Part shown: positions 1 to 8,649 of the stretch, in pieces
Layout of the letters: each line of letters begins with the position of its first letter
How positions within the stretch are numbered: position 1 is the first letter of the stretch
Assembly: GCA_001870995.2 (NCBI GenBank)
Contig: MLAV02000010.1
Location: 124,001-188,000 of the forward strand
Length of the DNA: 64,000 bases
DNA from: Chitinophaga sp. CB10
GTDB lineage: Bacteria > Bacteroidota > Bacteroidia > Chitinophagales > Chitinophagaceae
Reading direction: 5' to 3'
The notes under the pieces: generated by a model
Told to the model about the DNA's origin: nothing
Databases searched by the model: none
Seen by the model: the letters and a program-made list of their open reading frames with translations, nothing else
Position numbers and translations under genes: made by a program

Positions 1-371
1 ACCGGGCGGCCTTCCAGGCTTACCTGGAGCTGGTATTCAGCTATGCGGGTACCAGTTCCTTACAACGGGAACTGGTACCCGCGGCCGGTAAAGCTGTTTG
101 GCCCGGGGATGTGTTTATCCAGGGCGGCTCCCCGGGGCATGCGGTGATCGTGATGGACGTCATCACCAACCACCGGGGGGAGTATAAATTTATGCTGGCG
201 CAAAGCTATATGCCTGCGCAGGATATACATATCCTGAAAAATCCGGCGGATGGCAGCTGCTGGTATGATGCCAATACAGGCGGGATGCTGCGTACGCCGG
301 AGTGGACGTTTGCGGGAAATGCGTTGTATAAGTGGCCGGATGGCAACGCCTCTACCCTTACACCCCGCTGA
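1..371 (+). CDS. DUF4846 domain protein, C-terminal fragment
   Basis: The open frame enters from before the window (codons begin at base 3) and ends at TGA 369-371. Visible residues include LELVFSYAGTSSL, GDVFIQGGSPGHAVIV and a later AQSYMPAQDIHILKNP, which I recognise as the conserved C-terminal part of DUF4846 proteins of Bacteroidota. The GHAVIVMD segment with its His resembles a small catalytic-like core, but the family function is not established. The ATG at 111 is internal, because coding sequence of the same family runs upstream of it. The last 14 bases overlap the convergent SDR gene. Only about 122 residues are visible, so signal peptide and start cannot be judged. Confidence 0.75.
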   Translation, partial: RAAFQAYLELVFSYAGTSSLQRELVPAAGKAVWPGDVFIQGGSPGHAVIVMDVITNHRGEYKFMLAQSYMPAQDIHILKNPADGSCWYDANTGGMLRTPEWTFAGNALYKWPDGNASTLTPR

Positions 372-1161
372 ACACAGAAAATCCCCCGTCTACATTCACC
401 ACGGCGCCGGTCACAAAGCGGGATTCATCGCTGAGCAGCCATATGAGCGCGCCGTTCAGCTCTTCGGCCTCACCGAAACGTTTATACGGCGTGTTTTGCA
501 GCACGAGCTGGCCTCTCAGGGTATAGCTGCCATCCGGCTGGGTGAGCAGGGCGCGGTTTTGCTCCGTGAGGAAGAAGCCTGGCGCAATGGCGTTCATGCG
601 CAGTTTATCCCCGTAGCGGTTGGCCATTTCCACGGCAAACCACTGGGTGTAGCAATCAATGGCCGCTTTCCCGAGGCTGTAGCCCATCACTTTGGTGATC
701 ACGCGTTTGGCGCTCATAGAGGAGATGTTCACGATGCTGCCACCGCCGCCGGCGGCAATCTGCCGGCCGAAGATCTGCGTGGGCAGCACGGTGCCCCAGA
801 GGTTGAGGTCCATGGCGCGGCGCATGCCGTTCATATCCAGGGCAAAGATGTCCTGTTCCGGTTGCAGGATCGCTTCGGGGATGTTGCCGCCGGCGGCGTT
901 CACCAGCCCGTCGATCCGGCCAAAATGCTGTATGATTTTATCGCAGGCGGCTACCAGGTCCGCTTCGCTGAGCACGTCCGCCTGTACGGCGAGGGCGTTG
1001 CCGCCGTCCGCGTTGATCTGCGCCGCTCTTTCTTCCGCTACCTGGAGGTTACGCCCCAGGATGGCCACTTTACCGCCAGCGCGGTGGATGCCTTCTACGA
1101 ATGATTTTCCTAAAATGCCGGTTCCCCCTGTTACGACAATTACTTTTCCGTTGAGATTCAT
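358..1161 (-). CDS. SDR-family D-mannonate/fructuronate oxidoreductase (probable)
   Basis: A 267-residue classical short-chain dehydrogenase. The Rossmann motif TGGTGILG is at residues 11-18, NAAGG at 88-92, Ser148 lies 13 residues before Tyr161, and the catalytic pair is Tyr161-x3-Lys165 (YSLGK). It ends close to a second cofactor-side motif, VNVDGGFSV. It sits 19 bp downstream of uxuA on the same strand. This supports reduction of D-fructuronate to D-mannonate in hexuronate breakdown, replacing the non-homologous UxuB long-chain enzyme; this SDR-UxuA pairing is familiar in Bacteroidota. The substrate is inferred from context. A related sugar-acid SDR is the main alternative. It converges on and overlaps the preceding DUF4846 gene by 14 bp. 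Confidence 0.8.
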   Translation of the reverse strand: MNLNGKVIVVTGGTGILGKSFVEGIHRAGGKVAILGRNLQVAEERAAQINADGGNALAVQADVLSEADLVAACDKIIQHFGRIDGLVNAAGGNIPEAILQPEQDIFALDMNGMRRAMDLNLWGTVLPTQIFGRQIAAGGGGSIVNISSMSAKRVITKVMGYSLGKAAIDCYTQWFAVEMANRYGDKLRMNAIAPGFFLTEQNRALLTQPDGSYTLRGQLVLQNTPYKRFGEAEELNGALIWLLSDESRFVTGAVVNVDGGFSVFSGV

Positions 1162-1180
1162 TGCTGTTGTTTTTCTATAA

Positions 1181-2380
1181 TTATTTTACGGTTTCCAGCA
1201 TGCCTTTGATGCCTTTTTCCAGTCCGTTGAGTTCCGCCAGGCCTTTGAGCCGGCCGATGAGCGAGTACCCCGGGTAGGTGTTAAAATCAAAGTCCGTCCA
1301 TATTTTCTGACCATGATCCGGGCGTACGGGGATGGCTACATCCGCGCGGCCCTGCTGTTGCCTCCTGAGTTGTTCCAATACCACCTGCTTCATGACCTTC
1401 ACCATATCCGTACTGCCGTTGAGGTGTTCGGCTTCGTAGAAGCTGCCGTCCGCATCGTGCTGCACGTTGCGCAGGTGCAGGAAGTGGATATGGCTGCCGA
1501 GGCGGGCGATCATGCCGGGCAGGTCGTTGGCGGGATTGGCGCCCAGCGAGCCCGTGCAAAAAGTGATACCGTTGGCCGGCGAAGGGCACATGGCGATCAG
1601 CTCCTGCAGGTCCTGCTCCGTGCAAACGATCCGCGGCAGGCCGAGGATGGCGAAGGGAGGATCGTCCGGATGGATGCACATGTTGATGCCGAGGCGTTCC
1701 GCGGCGGGGATCACCCGGCGCAGGAAGTAGGCCAGGTTTTCCTTCAGTTTGGCGGCGTCAACGTCTTTATACCGCGCTAAATGCTCCTTAAACTCCGCGA
1801 TGGTAAATACTTCGTCCGTACCGGGGAGGCCGGCCAGGATGGTGCGTACGAGGGTTTGTTGCTCCTCTTCCGACAGTCCGTCCAGGTATTGCCTGGCGGC
1901 CGCTTGTTCCGCCGGCGTGAAGTCCGCCGATGCGCCGGGCCTTTGCAGCAGGTAGAGGTCAAACGCCACCAGGGCCGGGCGGTGGAAGCGCAGGGCGGAC
2001 ACCCCGTTGGGCAGCCGGTAGTCCAGGTGCGTACGGGTCCAGTCCAGCACCGGCATAAAGTTGTAGCACACGGTTTTAATCCCCGCGGCCGCCAGGTTGG
2101 TAAGCGTTTCGATATAGTTGCCGATCATCGCGTCCCGCCCGGGGCCGGCGATTTTAATGGATTCGTGCACATTCACGCTTTCCACCACGCTCCATGTAAG
2201 GCCATGGGCTTCAATTTCCTGTTGGCGCGCGCGGATGGCGGGCAGCGGCCATACCTCCCCGCAGGGGATGTGGTGCAGGGCGGTTACCACGCCGGTAACG
2301 CCTGTTTGCCGGATGGCCGCCAGCGTAACGGGGTCCGATGGCCCGAACCAGCGCAGGGTTTGTTCAAGAGCTTGGATCAT
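1181..2380 (-). CDS. uxuA: Mannonate dehydratase UxuA
   Basis: A 399-residue protein, close to the usual 390-400 of UxuA, which dehydrates D-mannonate to 2-keto-3-deoxygluconate in the cytoplasmic glucuronate route. Family motifs are visible in order: ALHHIPCGEVW near residues 34-44, VVESVNVHESIK near 65-76, IHPDDPP at 236-242, FCTGSLG at 274-280, HLRN at 302-305 and RPDHGQ at 353-358. His237, Cys275, His302 and Asp355 fit the divalent-metal ligands of the TIM-barrel family. It is the first gene of a two-gene operon with the SDR at 358-1161, and is divergent from a LacI regulator whose probable operators lie in the intervening 160 bp. Confidence 0.93.
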   Translation of the reverse strand: MIQALEQTLRWFGPSDPVTLAAIRQTGVTGVVTALHHIPCGEVWPLPAIRARQQEIEAHGLTWSVVESVNVHESIKIAGPGRDAMIGNYIETLTNLAAAGIKTVCYNFMPVLDWTRTHLDYRLPNGVSALRFHRPALVAFDLYLLQRPGASADFTPAEQAAARQYLDGLSEEEQQTLVRTILAGLPGTDEVFTIAEFKEHLARYKDVDAAKLKENLAYFLRRVIPAAERLGINMCIHPDDPPFAILGLPRIVCTEQDLQELIAMCPSPANGITFCTGSLGANPANDLPGMIARLGSHIHFLHLRNVQHDADGSFYEAEHLNGSTDMVKVMKQVVLEQLRRQQQGRADVAIPVRPDHGQKIWTDFDFNTYPGYSLIGRLKGLAELNGLEKGIKGMLETVK

Positions 2381-2447
2381 GATGGTCTGATTTCAAAACA
2401 AGTAGCAGAAGGTTTTTTATAACGTGGCAATAAAAGTAGTAAATAAA

Positions 2448-2461
2448 AACAATCGATTGTT
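2448..2461. promoter_or_regulatory. Probable LacI-family operator 1 (14-bp perfect palindrome)
   Basis: AACAATCGATTGTT is a perfect palindrome centred on CG, the symmetry typical of LacI-family sites. It lies 67 bp upstream of uxuA. A near-identical site is centred 68 bp away (2514-2531), so one repressor could bridge or control both divergent promoters. Confidence 0.7.
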
Positions 2462-2513
2462 ATTTTTTTAGGGGGAAGATCTAATGCTGCTTTCGGGTAA
2501 TAATAAAGTATAT

Positions 2514-2531
2514 TTAACAACCGATTGTTAA
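2514..2531. promoter_or_regulatory. Probable LacI-family operator 2 (18-bp imperfect palindrome)
   Basis: TTAACAACCGATTGTTAA differs from perfect symmetry at one base pair and shares the AACAA(T/C)CGATTGTT core with the site at 2448-2461. It sits just before the lacI-like start at 2541, consistent with autoregulation. Confidence 0.7.
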
Positions 2532-2540
2532 CAATATGCC

Positions 2541-3563
2541 ATGAAGAAAAAGGAAGCGACTATCTACGATATCGCGGAAAAGCTGGGCCTTGCCGCCTCG
2601 ACTATCAGCCGGGGCCTCAAGGGGCACCATACCGTGAGTCAGAAAACGCAGCGTAAGATCATTGCCACGGCGGAGGCGATGGGCTACCGGTCTAATACCA
2701 TTGCGGCCAGCCTGCGGACGAACAGCACGCAAACCATTGGGGTCATCGTGCCGCGGCTGGACAGCTACCTGATGTCCCAGATCATTGCCGGCATGGAGAA
2801 GGTCACCAGCGAGGCGGGGTACAACCTGCTCATCAGCCAGTCCCGGGAGCTGGCCGCCAACGAGGCCCGCAGCGTGCAATCCATGCTCAACAGCCGGGTA
2901 GACGCTATGCTGGTATCCCTGGCGGAACATACGGAGGACCTGGCGCATTTCGAGGCCTGCAAGGCCAAAGGGGTGCCCCTGGTGTTTTTTGACCGCGTAC
3001 CGGCGGATACAGACCAGCTTTGCATCACGATCAACAATGAAATGGCCGGCTATCAGGCAACGCGTCATCTGATAGACCAGGGCGCAAGGAACGTCATGCT
3101 GATATCCGGCAGCTTCCGGAGGAACGTGTATTCACAACGTTTGGCTGGTTACAGGCGGGCTTTAATTTCTTCCAAAATAAAATTTAAACCGGAGAACATT
3201 ATCATCAATGACCTGACCGAAGAAGCGGGCATACGCGCCGCGAGGGCCGTGGTAGAGCAACAGGCCGATGGCGTGGTGGTGGCCAACGACATCTGCGCGG
3301 CCGCCTGTATGAACGAAGTGCGGCGCCTGGGCCGGCGGGTACCCCAACAAGTAAAGTTTACGGGGTTCAACAACGATTTTATTTCCCGGCAGGTGACGCC
3401 TGCCCTCACTACTATCCACTACCCCGGCGTGGAGATGGGGGAAGTGGCGGCGCGGCATGTGCTGGCTCACCTGAAGGGCAACCTGGACATTGCGCAGATG
3501 GAAAATATCGTGATCAAATCCAACCTGATCGTGCGCGAGTCGTCCCTGCAGGACCATCGTTGA
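2541..3563 (+). CDS. LacI-family transcriptional regulator of the hexuronate genes
   Basis: A 340-residue LacI/GalR regulator of normal length. The N-terminal helix-turn-helix (IYDIAEKLGLAASTISRGLK, about residues 8-27) is followed by a hinge-like segment (TIAASLRTNSTQ) and a periplasmic-binding-protein-like sensor domain beginning at TIGVIVP, near residue 65. The ATG at 2541 is chosen because it places the DNA-binding helix at the very N-terminus, as in the family. It is divergent from uxuA and two palindromic sites separate them. I infer that it senses a hexuronate or a pathway intermediate; the ligand is not visible. Later in the gene there is a short AT-rich run (about 3160-3200), but the frame is intact. 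Confidence 0.9.
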   Translation: MKKKEATIYDIAEKLGLAASTISRGLKGHHTVSQKTQRKIIATAEAMGYRSNTIAASLRTNSTQTIGVIVPRLDSYLMSQIIAGMEKVTSEAGYNLLISQSRELAANEARSVQSMLNSRVDAMLVSLAEHTEDLAHFEACKAKGVPLVFFDRVPADTDQLCITINNEMAGYQATRHLIDQGARNVMLISGSFRRNVYSQRLAGYRRALISSKIKFKPENIIINDLTEEAGIRAARAVVEQQADGVVVANDICAAACMNEVRRLGRRVPQQVKFTGFNNDFISRQVTPALTTIHYPGVEMGEVAARHVLAHLKGNLDIAQMENIVIKSNLIVRESSLQDHR

Positions 3564-3706
3564 AGCATGGTCAAAACCGGCATTTGCGCAGTATTAACTT
3601 ATATTTAATATTACCATTTGACGGCGCAGCACCGGCATCTCCCCAGCCCAACCCTTATTTGGGCGTTCCGGGGTTCCAATATTTTTTTTTGATTTCAAAG
3701 TTTTAT

Positions 3707-3714
3707 TATTTTTG
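3707..3714 (+). promoter_or_regulatory. Candidate -7 promoter box
   Basis: TATTTTTG matches the Bacteroidota -7 consensus TAnnTTTG and lies 8 bp before the ATG at 3723. The possible TTTG at 3688-3691 is closer than the usual 19 bp, so the promoter is tentative. Confidence 0.35.
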
Positions 3715-3722
3715 GCCCCCAA

Positions 3723-4103
3723 ATGAGAGTGGCAATATTTTTCGCGTGTTTATCTTTTTTTCTCTTCAAGGGAGATGACCGTGCCTATGCTGCCTGTCGC
3801 CTCCACAGCTTTTGGAGTGTAACGCTCAAAAATCTCCAGCACAAACAACTCACCAAACTGAACCCTTCCATCATCCAGGATTCCAGCCTCGAGGAGGAGG
3901 AAAAACTGATGATGACGGATGACGTGGAATCGGACAGTTGCAGTACGTTTGTTGCCCGGAAATACCGCCTTATTGCCAGCTTTTACCTGTCGCTTGCCAG
4001 CTTCTTTGAGGAGCGGGATCTGCACAAGTGCTATCATACCCCACCGCCCGACTGGGGACAACTTTCCAACATTTATATTACCCAACGCGTACTCCGTATC
4101 TGA
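3723..4103 (+). CDS. Hypothetical protein, 126 residues (uncertain gene)
   Basis: I do not recognise the product. The frame gives a hydrophobic N-terminus (RVAIFFACLSFFLF), then from about residue 35 a polar helical region with an acidic run (SSLEEEEKL) and a C-terminal part rich in aromatic residues. Codon choice from about 3830 on (CTC, CAG, ATC, AGC, GAG, CTG) resembles neighbouring real genes, which argues for present or past coding. The first 60 bases are AT-rich and could be non-coding, so the true start may be later or the gene may be a 5'-truncated relic. An overlapping frame on the other strand (3750-4154) is less convincing. It lies alone between the LacI gene and the efflux operon. 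Confidence 0.4.
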   Translation: MRVAIFFACLSFFLFKGDDRAYAACRLHSFWSVTLKNLQHKQLTKLNPSIIQDSSLEEEEKLMMTDDVESDSCSTFVARKYRLIASFYLSLASFFEERDLHKCYHTPPPDWGQLSNIYITQRVLRI

Positions 4104-4255
4104 TATCGGGGGAGTGACTTTTTTCCCGCAAGGGTCATAAGGAGCAAAGCACACAAAGGATGGTGTGTTGATTTTTCCTGTAACGGGACATAGGGGTTTA
4201 TCAGTCCTGGCGTTTTGTTAGAAGCGCCTGGCGGCTGTTGTACCTCAAGTCAGCG

Positions 4256-4345
4256 GGGGAAAATCCGCTCCGGCCGAAGGCCCTCTGCGCGCTTTGCTCC
4301 TATGCCGCTTTTGTGGGAAACCAATAATCCGCTCAGTCCAGAAAA
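4256..4345 (+). repeat. Dispersed intergenic repeat, copy A
   Basis: Bases 4264-4289 match a 26-base core present at 43050-43075 and 43111-43136 with one mismatch (position 8, A to C). It contains the short hairpin GGCC-GAA-GGCC. The flank after it (CTTTGCTCCTATGCC) also resembles the other copies, and a partial unit AATCCGCTCAG recurs at 4326-4336. It lies directly upstream of the efflux operon and produces a spurious in-frame N-terminal extension of the adaptor gene. Confidence 0.8.
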
Positions 4346-4376
4346 ATCACATCGACTTAATTACCCAAATATAATC

Positions 4377-5462
4377 ATGAATAAGATCGTCATGTTCACC
4401 GGCCTGTTGGGCGTAATCTACGCTGCAACAAGCTGCCAGGCTCCAAAAGAAGAAAAGGAAGAAACCGGCAAATACACGGTTACCAGTCCGATGGAAGTAG
4501 ACACTTCCTTCACGAAAGAATATGTTTCGCAGATCAAATCTGTCCGCAACATTGAAATCCGCGCGCAGGAAAGAGGCTTCCTGCAAAACATTTATGTAGA
4601 CGAAGGGCAGTACGTGCACGCCGGCCAAATCCTCTTCAAGCTGATGCCGAACGCCTTCCAGGCCGAGCTGCTGAAAGCCGAAGCGGAGGCCAAAGCCGCC
4701 GCCATCGAACTGCAGAATACCAAAGCGCTGGTAGAAAAAAACATCGTTTCCAAAAACGAGCAGGCGGTAGCCCAGGCCAAGGTGGACCAGGCAAACGCCG
4801 AAGTGGCGCTGGCCAAACTGCACCTCTCCTACACGGAGATCCGCGCCCCGTTTGACGGCACCATCGACCGCATCCCTAAAAAACTGGGTAGCGTGATCGA
4901 GGACGGCGAACTGCTCACCACCCTCTCCGACAACACCCAGATGTTTGCCTATTTCAACGTATCCGAACCGGAATACCTGGAATACCAAACGAATGTAAAA
5001 GGCCGCGCCAACAACAAGGTGAGCCTGCTCCTGGCCAACAACCAACCTCTCGCATACAAGGGCGAAGTAGAGGTGATCGAAGGGGAATTCGATAACGAAA
5101 CCGGCAACATCGCCTTCAGGGCCCGCTTCCCGAACCCGGACCGGCTGCTGAAAAACGGGGAAACCGGCAAAGTGATGATGACCGTGCCTATGAGCCGCGC
5201 GATCGTCATCCCGCAAAAAGCCACCTACGAAATCCAGGATAAAAAATACGTGTTCGTAGTGGACAAAAATAATGAGGTAAAATCCCGCAATATCAACATC
5301 AGCGGGGAAATGCCGGATTTATACATCGTTGGAAACGGTCTTGCCATCACCGACAAAATTTTGCTTGACGGCGTTCAGAAAGTTAAAGACGACCAAAAGA
5401 TCAATTACGATTTCAAAAAACCGGAAGAAGTACTTTCTCACCTGAGATTAAAAGCTGAATAG
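4377..5462 (+). CDS. RND efflux periplasmic adaptor lipoprotein (HlyD/AcrA family)
   Basis: 361 residues. The ATG at 4377 is chosen because it gives a lipoprotein signal (MNKIVMFTGLLGVIYAATSC, Cys20 as acylation site). The in-frame upstream extension to 4215 is encoded by the dispersed repeat. Order of domains: biotinyl-lipoyl-like half (QERGFLQNIYVDEGQYVHAG), alpha-helical hairpin rich in Ala, Glu and Lys (AELLKAEAEAKAAAIELQ), second lipoyl half (LSYTEIRAPFDGTIDRI), then beta-barrel and membrane-proximal domains. It links the inner-membrane pump encoded 19 bp downstream to the outer-membrane factor. It is the first gene of a three-gene operon. Efflux substrates are unknown. Confidence 0.93.
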   Translation: MNKIVMFTGLLGVIYAATSCQAPKEEKEETGKYTVTSPMEVDTSFTKEYVSQIKSVRNIEIRAQERGFLQNIYVDEGQYVHAGQILFKLMPNAFQAELLKAEAEAKAAAIELQNTKALVEKNIVSKNEQAVAQAKVDQANAEVALAKLHLSYTEIRAPFDGTIDRIPKKLGSVIEDGELLTTLSDNTQMFAYFNVSEPEYLEYQTNVKGRANNKVSLLLANNQPLAYKGEVEVIEGEFDNETGNIAFRARFPNPDRLLKNGETGKVMMTVPMSRAIVIPQKATYEIQDKKYVFVVDKNNEVKSRNINISGEMPDLYIVGNGLAITDKILLDGVQKVKDDQKINYDFKKPEEVLSHLRLKAE

Positions 5463-5481
5463 CAGGCAAAGCCAACTACGT

Positions 5482-8400
5482 ATGTTCAATAAGTTTATTC
5501 AGAGACCCGTTCTCTCTATTGTAATATCACTCATCATTGTGTTCCTGGGCGTGTTGGGAATCATGCAGCTGCCCGTGACGCAATTCCCGGCCATCTCCCC
5601 TCCCAAAGTGAACGTGACGGCGGAATACCCGGGCGCCAACGGTGAGCTGATGATCAAATCCGTTATCATTCCGCTGGAAAGAGCGATGAACGGCGTGCCA
5701 GGCATGAAATACATGACCTCCGACGCCGGTAACGACGGGGAAGCATCCCTGCAAATCATTTTCAACCTCGGTACAGATCCAAACCAGGCCTCCCTCAACG
5801 TTCAAAACCGTGTAGCCTCCGTGGTGAACAAGCTGCCGCCGCTGGTAGTGCGCGAAGGGGTGAAGATCACGAAGGAAGAAACGAACATGTTGATGTATAT
5901 CAACCTGTATAGCGATGATCCGCATGCCGACCAGAAATTTCTTTTTAACTACGCTGATATCAACATCCTGCCCGAGCTGAAACGCGTGCCGGGCGTGGGT
6001 GTGGCGGACATCCTCGGGAACCGCGAATACGCCATGCGCGTGTGGCTGAAGCCGGACCGCATGCTCGCCTATAAGATCAGTGCGGACGAGGTGATGAAAG
6101 CGCTGGGCGAACAAAGCCTGGAAGCCTCTCCGGGTAAAACCGGGGAAAGCTCCGGTAAACGTTCCCAGTCGTTCGAATATGTACTCAAGTATCCCGGCCG
6201 GTACACGACCAAAGAGCAGTACGAAAACGTGATCCTGCGTTCCAATGCCAACGGGGAAATGCTCCGCCTTAAAGACGTGGCAGACGTGGAATTCGGCAGC
6301 TCCATGTACGACATCTACTCCAACCTGAACGGCAAGCCTTCCGCGGCGATAGTGTTGAAGCAGTCCTACGGCAGTAACGCCAGCCAGGTGATCAAGGACG
6401 TAAAGGCCAAGATCGCGGAGATCCAGGCCGCCTCCTTCCCGAAAGGCATGCACTACGAGATCAGTTACGACGTATCCAAATTCCTGGATGCCTCCATTGA
6501 GAAAGTATTGCATACCCTCGTGGAAGCCTTTATATTGGTGGGTATCGTCGTGTTCCTCTTCCTGGGGGACCTCCGCTCCACCATCATCCCTGCCATGGCG
6601 GTACCGGTATCACTGATCGGTACTTTCATGTTCATGCAGTTTTTCGGCATTACCATTAACCTGATCACCCTCTTTGCGCTGGTACTGGCCATCGGGGTGG
6701 TGGTGGATGATGCCATCGTGGTGATTGAGGCCGTACACGCCAAGATGGAGGAAGAGCATATCGGGCCGCTGAAGGCCACTAAAAAGGCCATGCATGAAAT
6801 TGCCGGGGCCATCATTGCCATCACATTCCTGATGGCGGCGGTGTTTATCCCGGTGGCATTTATGACCGGGCCGGTGGGGCTGTTCTACCGCCAGTTCTCC
6901 ATCACCATGGCTACCTCCATCATATTGTCCGGTATTGTGGCGCTGACGCTCACGCCGGCGCTCTGTGCCATGATCCTCAAGAACAACCATGGCAAACCGA
7001 AGAAGAAAACGCCGGTGGACAAGTTCCTCGACGGGTTCAACAACGGCTTTAATAAAATTGCCGGCCGTTACCAGGGGCTGTTGGGTAAGATTGTGAACAG
7101 GCGGGTGGTGACTTTCGGTATCCTCATCATCTTCTGTATCGGTACTTATTTCATGAATAACAGCGTGCCTTCCGGCTTCATTCCGAATGAGGACCAGGGT
7201 ATGTTTTACGCCATTATTCAAACGCCTCCCGGCTCCTCACTGGAACGCACCAACGAAATTGCGGAGCGCCTGCAGAAGATTGCCGAAGGCGTGGAAGGCG
7301 TGCAGTCTGTATCGTCCCTGGCAGGTTATGAAATCCTGACGGAAGGTACGGGTTCCAACTCCGGTACCTGCCTGGTGAACCTGAAAAGCTGGGATGAACG
7401 TAAACATTCCGTTTCGGAGATCATGGAGGAACTGGAGGAGAAAGCCAAGGATATTACCGGGGCCAACATCGAATTCTTCCAGCCGCCGGCAGTACCGGGA
7501 TATGGCGCTGCGGGCGGGTTTGAGCTGCGCCTCCTGGACAAGACAGGTAGCGGCGATTATAAAAAACTGGAGCAGGTAAACAACGAGTTTGTGGAAGCGC
7601 TGAAGAAAAGAAAGGAGCTGACTTCCGTGTTCAGCTTTTACAGCGCCAGCTTCCCGCAGTATATGCTCAGTGTGGACAATGACCTGGCGCAGCAGAAAGG
7701 CATTACGATCGACAATGCGATGAATACGCTCTCCACCCTTATTGGTAGTAACTACGAGATCAGCTTCATCAAGTTTGGCCGCCTTTACAAGGTGATCGTA
7801 CAGGCATCGCCGCAGTACAGGGCGTTGCCGGAAGACATCCTGAAGCTGTATGTGAAGAACGACAAGGACGAGATGGTGCCTTACTCCGCCTTTATGAAGA
7901 TGGAGAAAGTCTATGGTCTTTCGGAGATCACCCGTCATAATATGTACACCTCTTCGGAGATCAGCGGTTCCAGCGCGCCGGGCTACAGTAGCTTCCAGGC
8001 GATCCAGGCGATTAACGAGGTAGCGAAGAAGGAGCTGCCGAGGGGCTATGGCATTGACTGGGCCGGTATTTCGGCGGACCAGGTGGCGCAGGGGCACCAG
8101 GCGCTTTGGATCTTTTTGATCTGTCTTGGATTCGTGTACCTGATCCTGAGTGCGCAGTACGAGAGTTTCATCCTGCCGTTATCGGTGATCCTGTCGCTCC
8201 CGGTGGGTATTTTCGGGGCCTTCTTCCTGTTGAAGGTATTAGGCCTGGAAAACAACATTTACGCGCAGGTGGCCATGGTAATGCTCATTGGTTTGCTCGG
8301 TAAGAACGCCGTGTTGATCGTGGAGTTTGCCGTGCAGAAGCACCGCAGCGGTTCCACTGTGATGGAAGCGGCGCTGGAAGGCGCGCGGGTGAGGTTCCGC

Positions 8401-8649
8401 CCAATTTTGATGACGAGCTTTGCGTTCATTGCCGGTCTGATTCCGCTGGTGATAGCTACGGGACCGGGCGCGTTGGGTAACCGGACGATTGGTACGGCCG
8501 CTGCCGGCGGTATGCTTTTCGGTACCGTGTTCGGCGTGGTGATCATCCCGGGATTGTATTTCATATTCGGGAAGATTGCAGAGAAACATATGTTCGTAAA
8601 GGACGAAGAAGAAAATCCATTAACAGAAGAAATTGATCACAATGTATAA
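5482..8649 (+). CDS. RND multidrug efflux permease (HAE1/AcrB type)
   Basis: 1055 residues, full length for an AcrB/MexB-type proton antiporter of the inner membrane. It starts MFNKFIQRPVLSIVISLIIV, the usual first transmembrane segment. The proton-relay residues are intact: Asp409-Asp410 in VVVDDAIVV of TM4 and Lys941 in GLLGKNAVLIVEF of TM10. The periplasmic loop region has PGSSLERTNEIAERL and, later, GYGAAGGFELRLLD. The C-terminus is short and acidic. It overlaps the downstream outer-membrane factor by 8 bp, indicating translational coupling. It probably exports hydrophobic toxicants; specificity cannot be read from the sequence. Confidence 0.96.
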   Translation: MFNKFIQRPVLSIVISLIIVFLGVLGIMQLPVTQFPAISPPKVNVTAEYPGANGELMIKSVIIPLERAMNGVPGMKYMTSDAGNDGEASLQIIFNLGTDPNQASLNVQNRVASVVNKLPPLVVREGVKITKEETNMLMYINLYSDDPHADQKFLFNYADINILPELKRVPGVGVADILGNREYAMRVWLKPDRMLAYKISADEVMKALGEQSLEASPGKTGESSGKRSQSFEYVLKYPGRYTTKEQYENVILRSNANGEMLRLKDVADVEFGSSMYDIYSNLNGKPSAAIVLKQSYGSNASQVIKDVKAKIAEIQAASFPKGMHYEISYDVSKFLDASIEKVLHTLVEAFILVGIVVFLFLGDLRSTIIPAMAVPVSLIGTFMFMQFFGITINLITLFALVLAIGVVVDDAIVVIEAVHAKMEEEHIGPLKATKKAMHEIAGAIIAITFLMAAVFIPVAFMTGPVGLFYRQFSITMATSIILSGIVALTLTPALCAMILKNNHGKPKKKTPVDKFLDGFNNGFNKIAGRYQGLLGKIVNRRVVTFGILIIFCIGTYFMNNSVPSGFIPNEDQGMFYAIIQTPPGSSLERTNEIAERLQKIAEGVEGVQSVSSLAGYEILTEGTGSNSGTCLVNLKSWDERKHSVSEIMEELEEKAKDITGANIEFFQPPAVPGYGAAGGFELRLLDKTGSGDYKKLEQVNNEFVEALKKRKELTSVFSFYSASFPQYMLSVDNDLAQQKGITIDNAMNTLSTLIGSNYEISFIKFGRLYKVIVQASPQYRALPEDILKLYVKNDKDEMVPYSAFMKMEKVYGLSEITRHNMYTSSEISGSSAPGYSSFQAIQAINEVAKKELPRGYGIDWAGISADQVAQGHQALWIFLICLGFVYLILSAQYESFILPLSVILSLPVGIFGAFFLLKVLGLENNIYAQVAMVMLIGLLGKNAVLIVEFAVQKHRSGSTVMEAALEGARVRFRPILMTSFAFIAGLIPLVIATGPGALGNRTIGTAAAGGMLFGTVFGVVIIPGLYFIFGKIAEKHMFVKDEEENPLTEEIDHNV

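Noticed and set aside
250..1104. Long frame on the plus strand opposite the SDR gene
   Set aside because: Mirror of the real gene 358-1161 on the minus strand; no family features.
3750..4154. 134-residue frame on the minus strand
   Set aside because: Overlaps the better plus-strand frame; no signals or recognisable domain.
4215..4376. 54-residue N-terminal extension of the efflux adaptor
   Set aside because: Encoded by the dispersed repeat (RSGRRPSA-like text); the lipoprotein signal begins at 4377.
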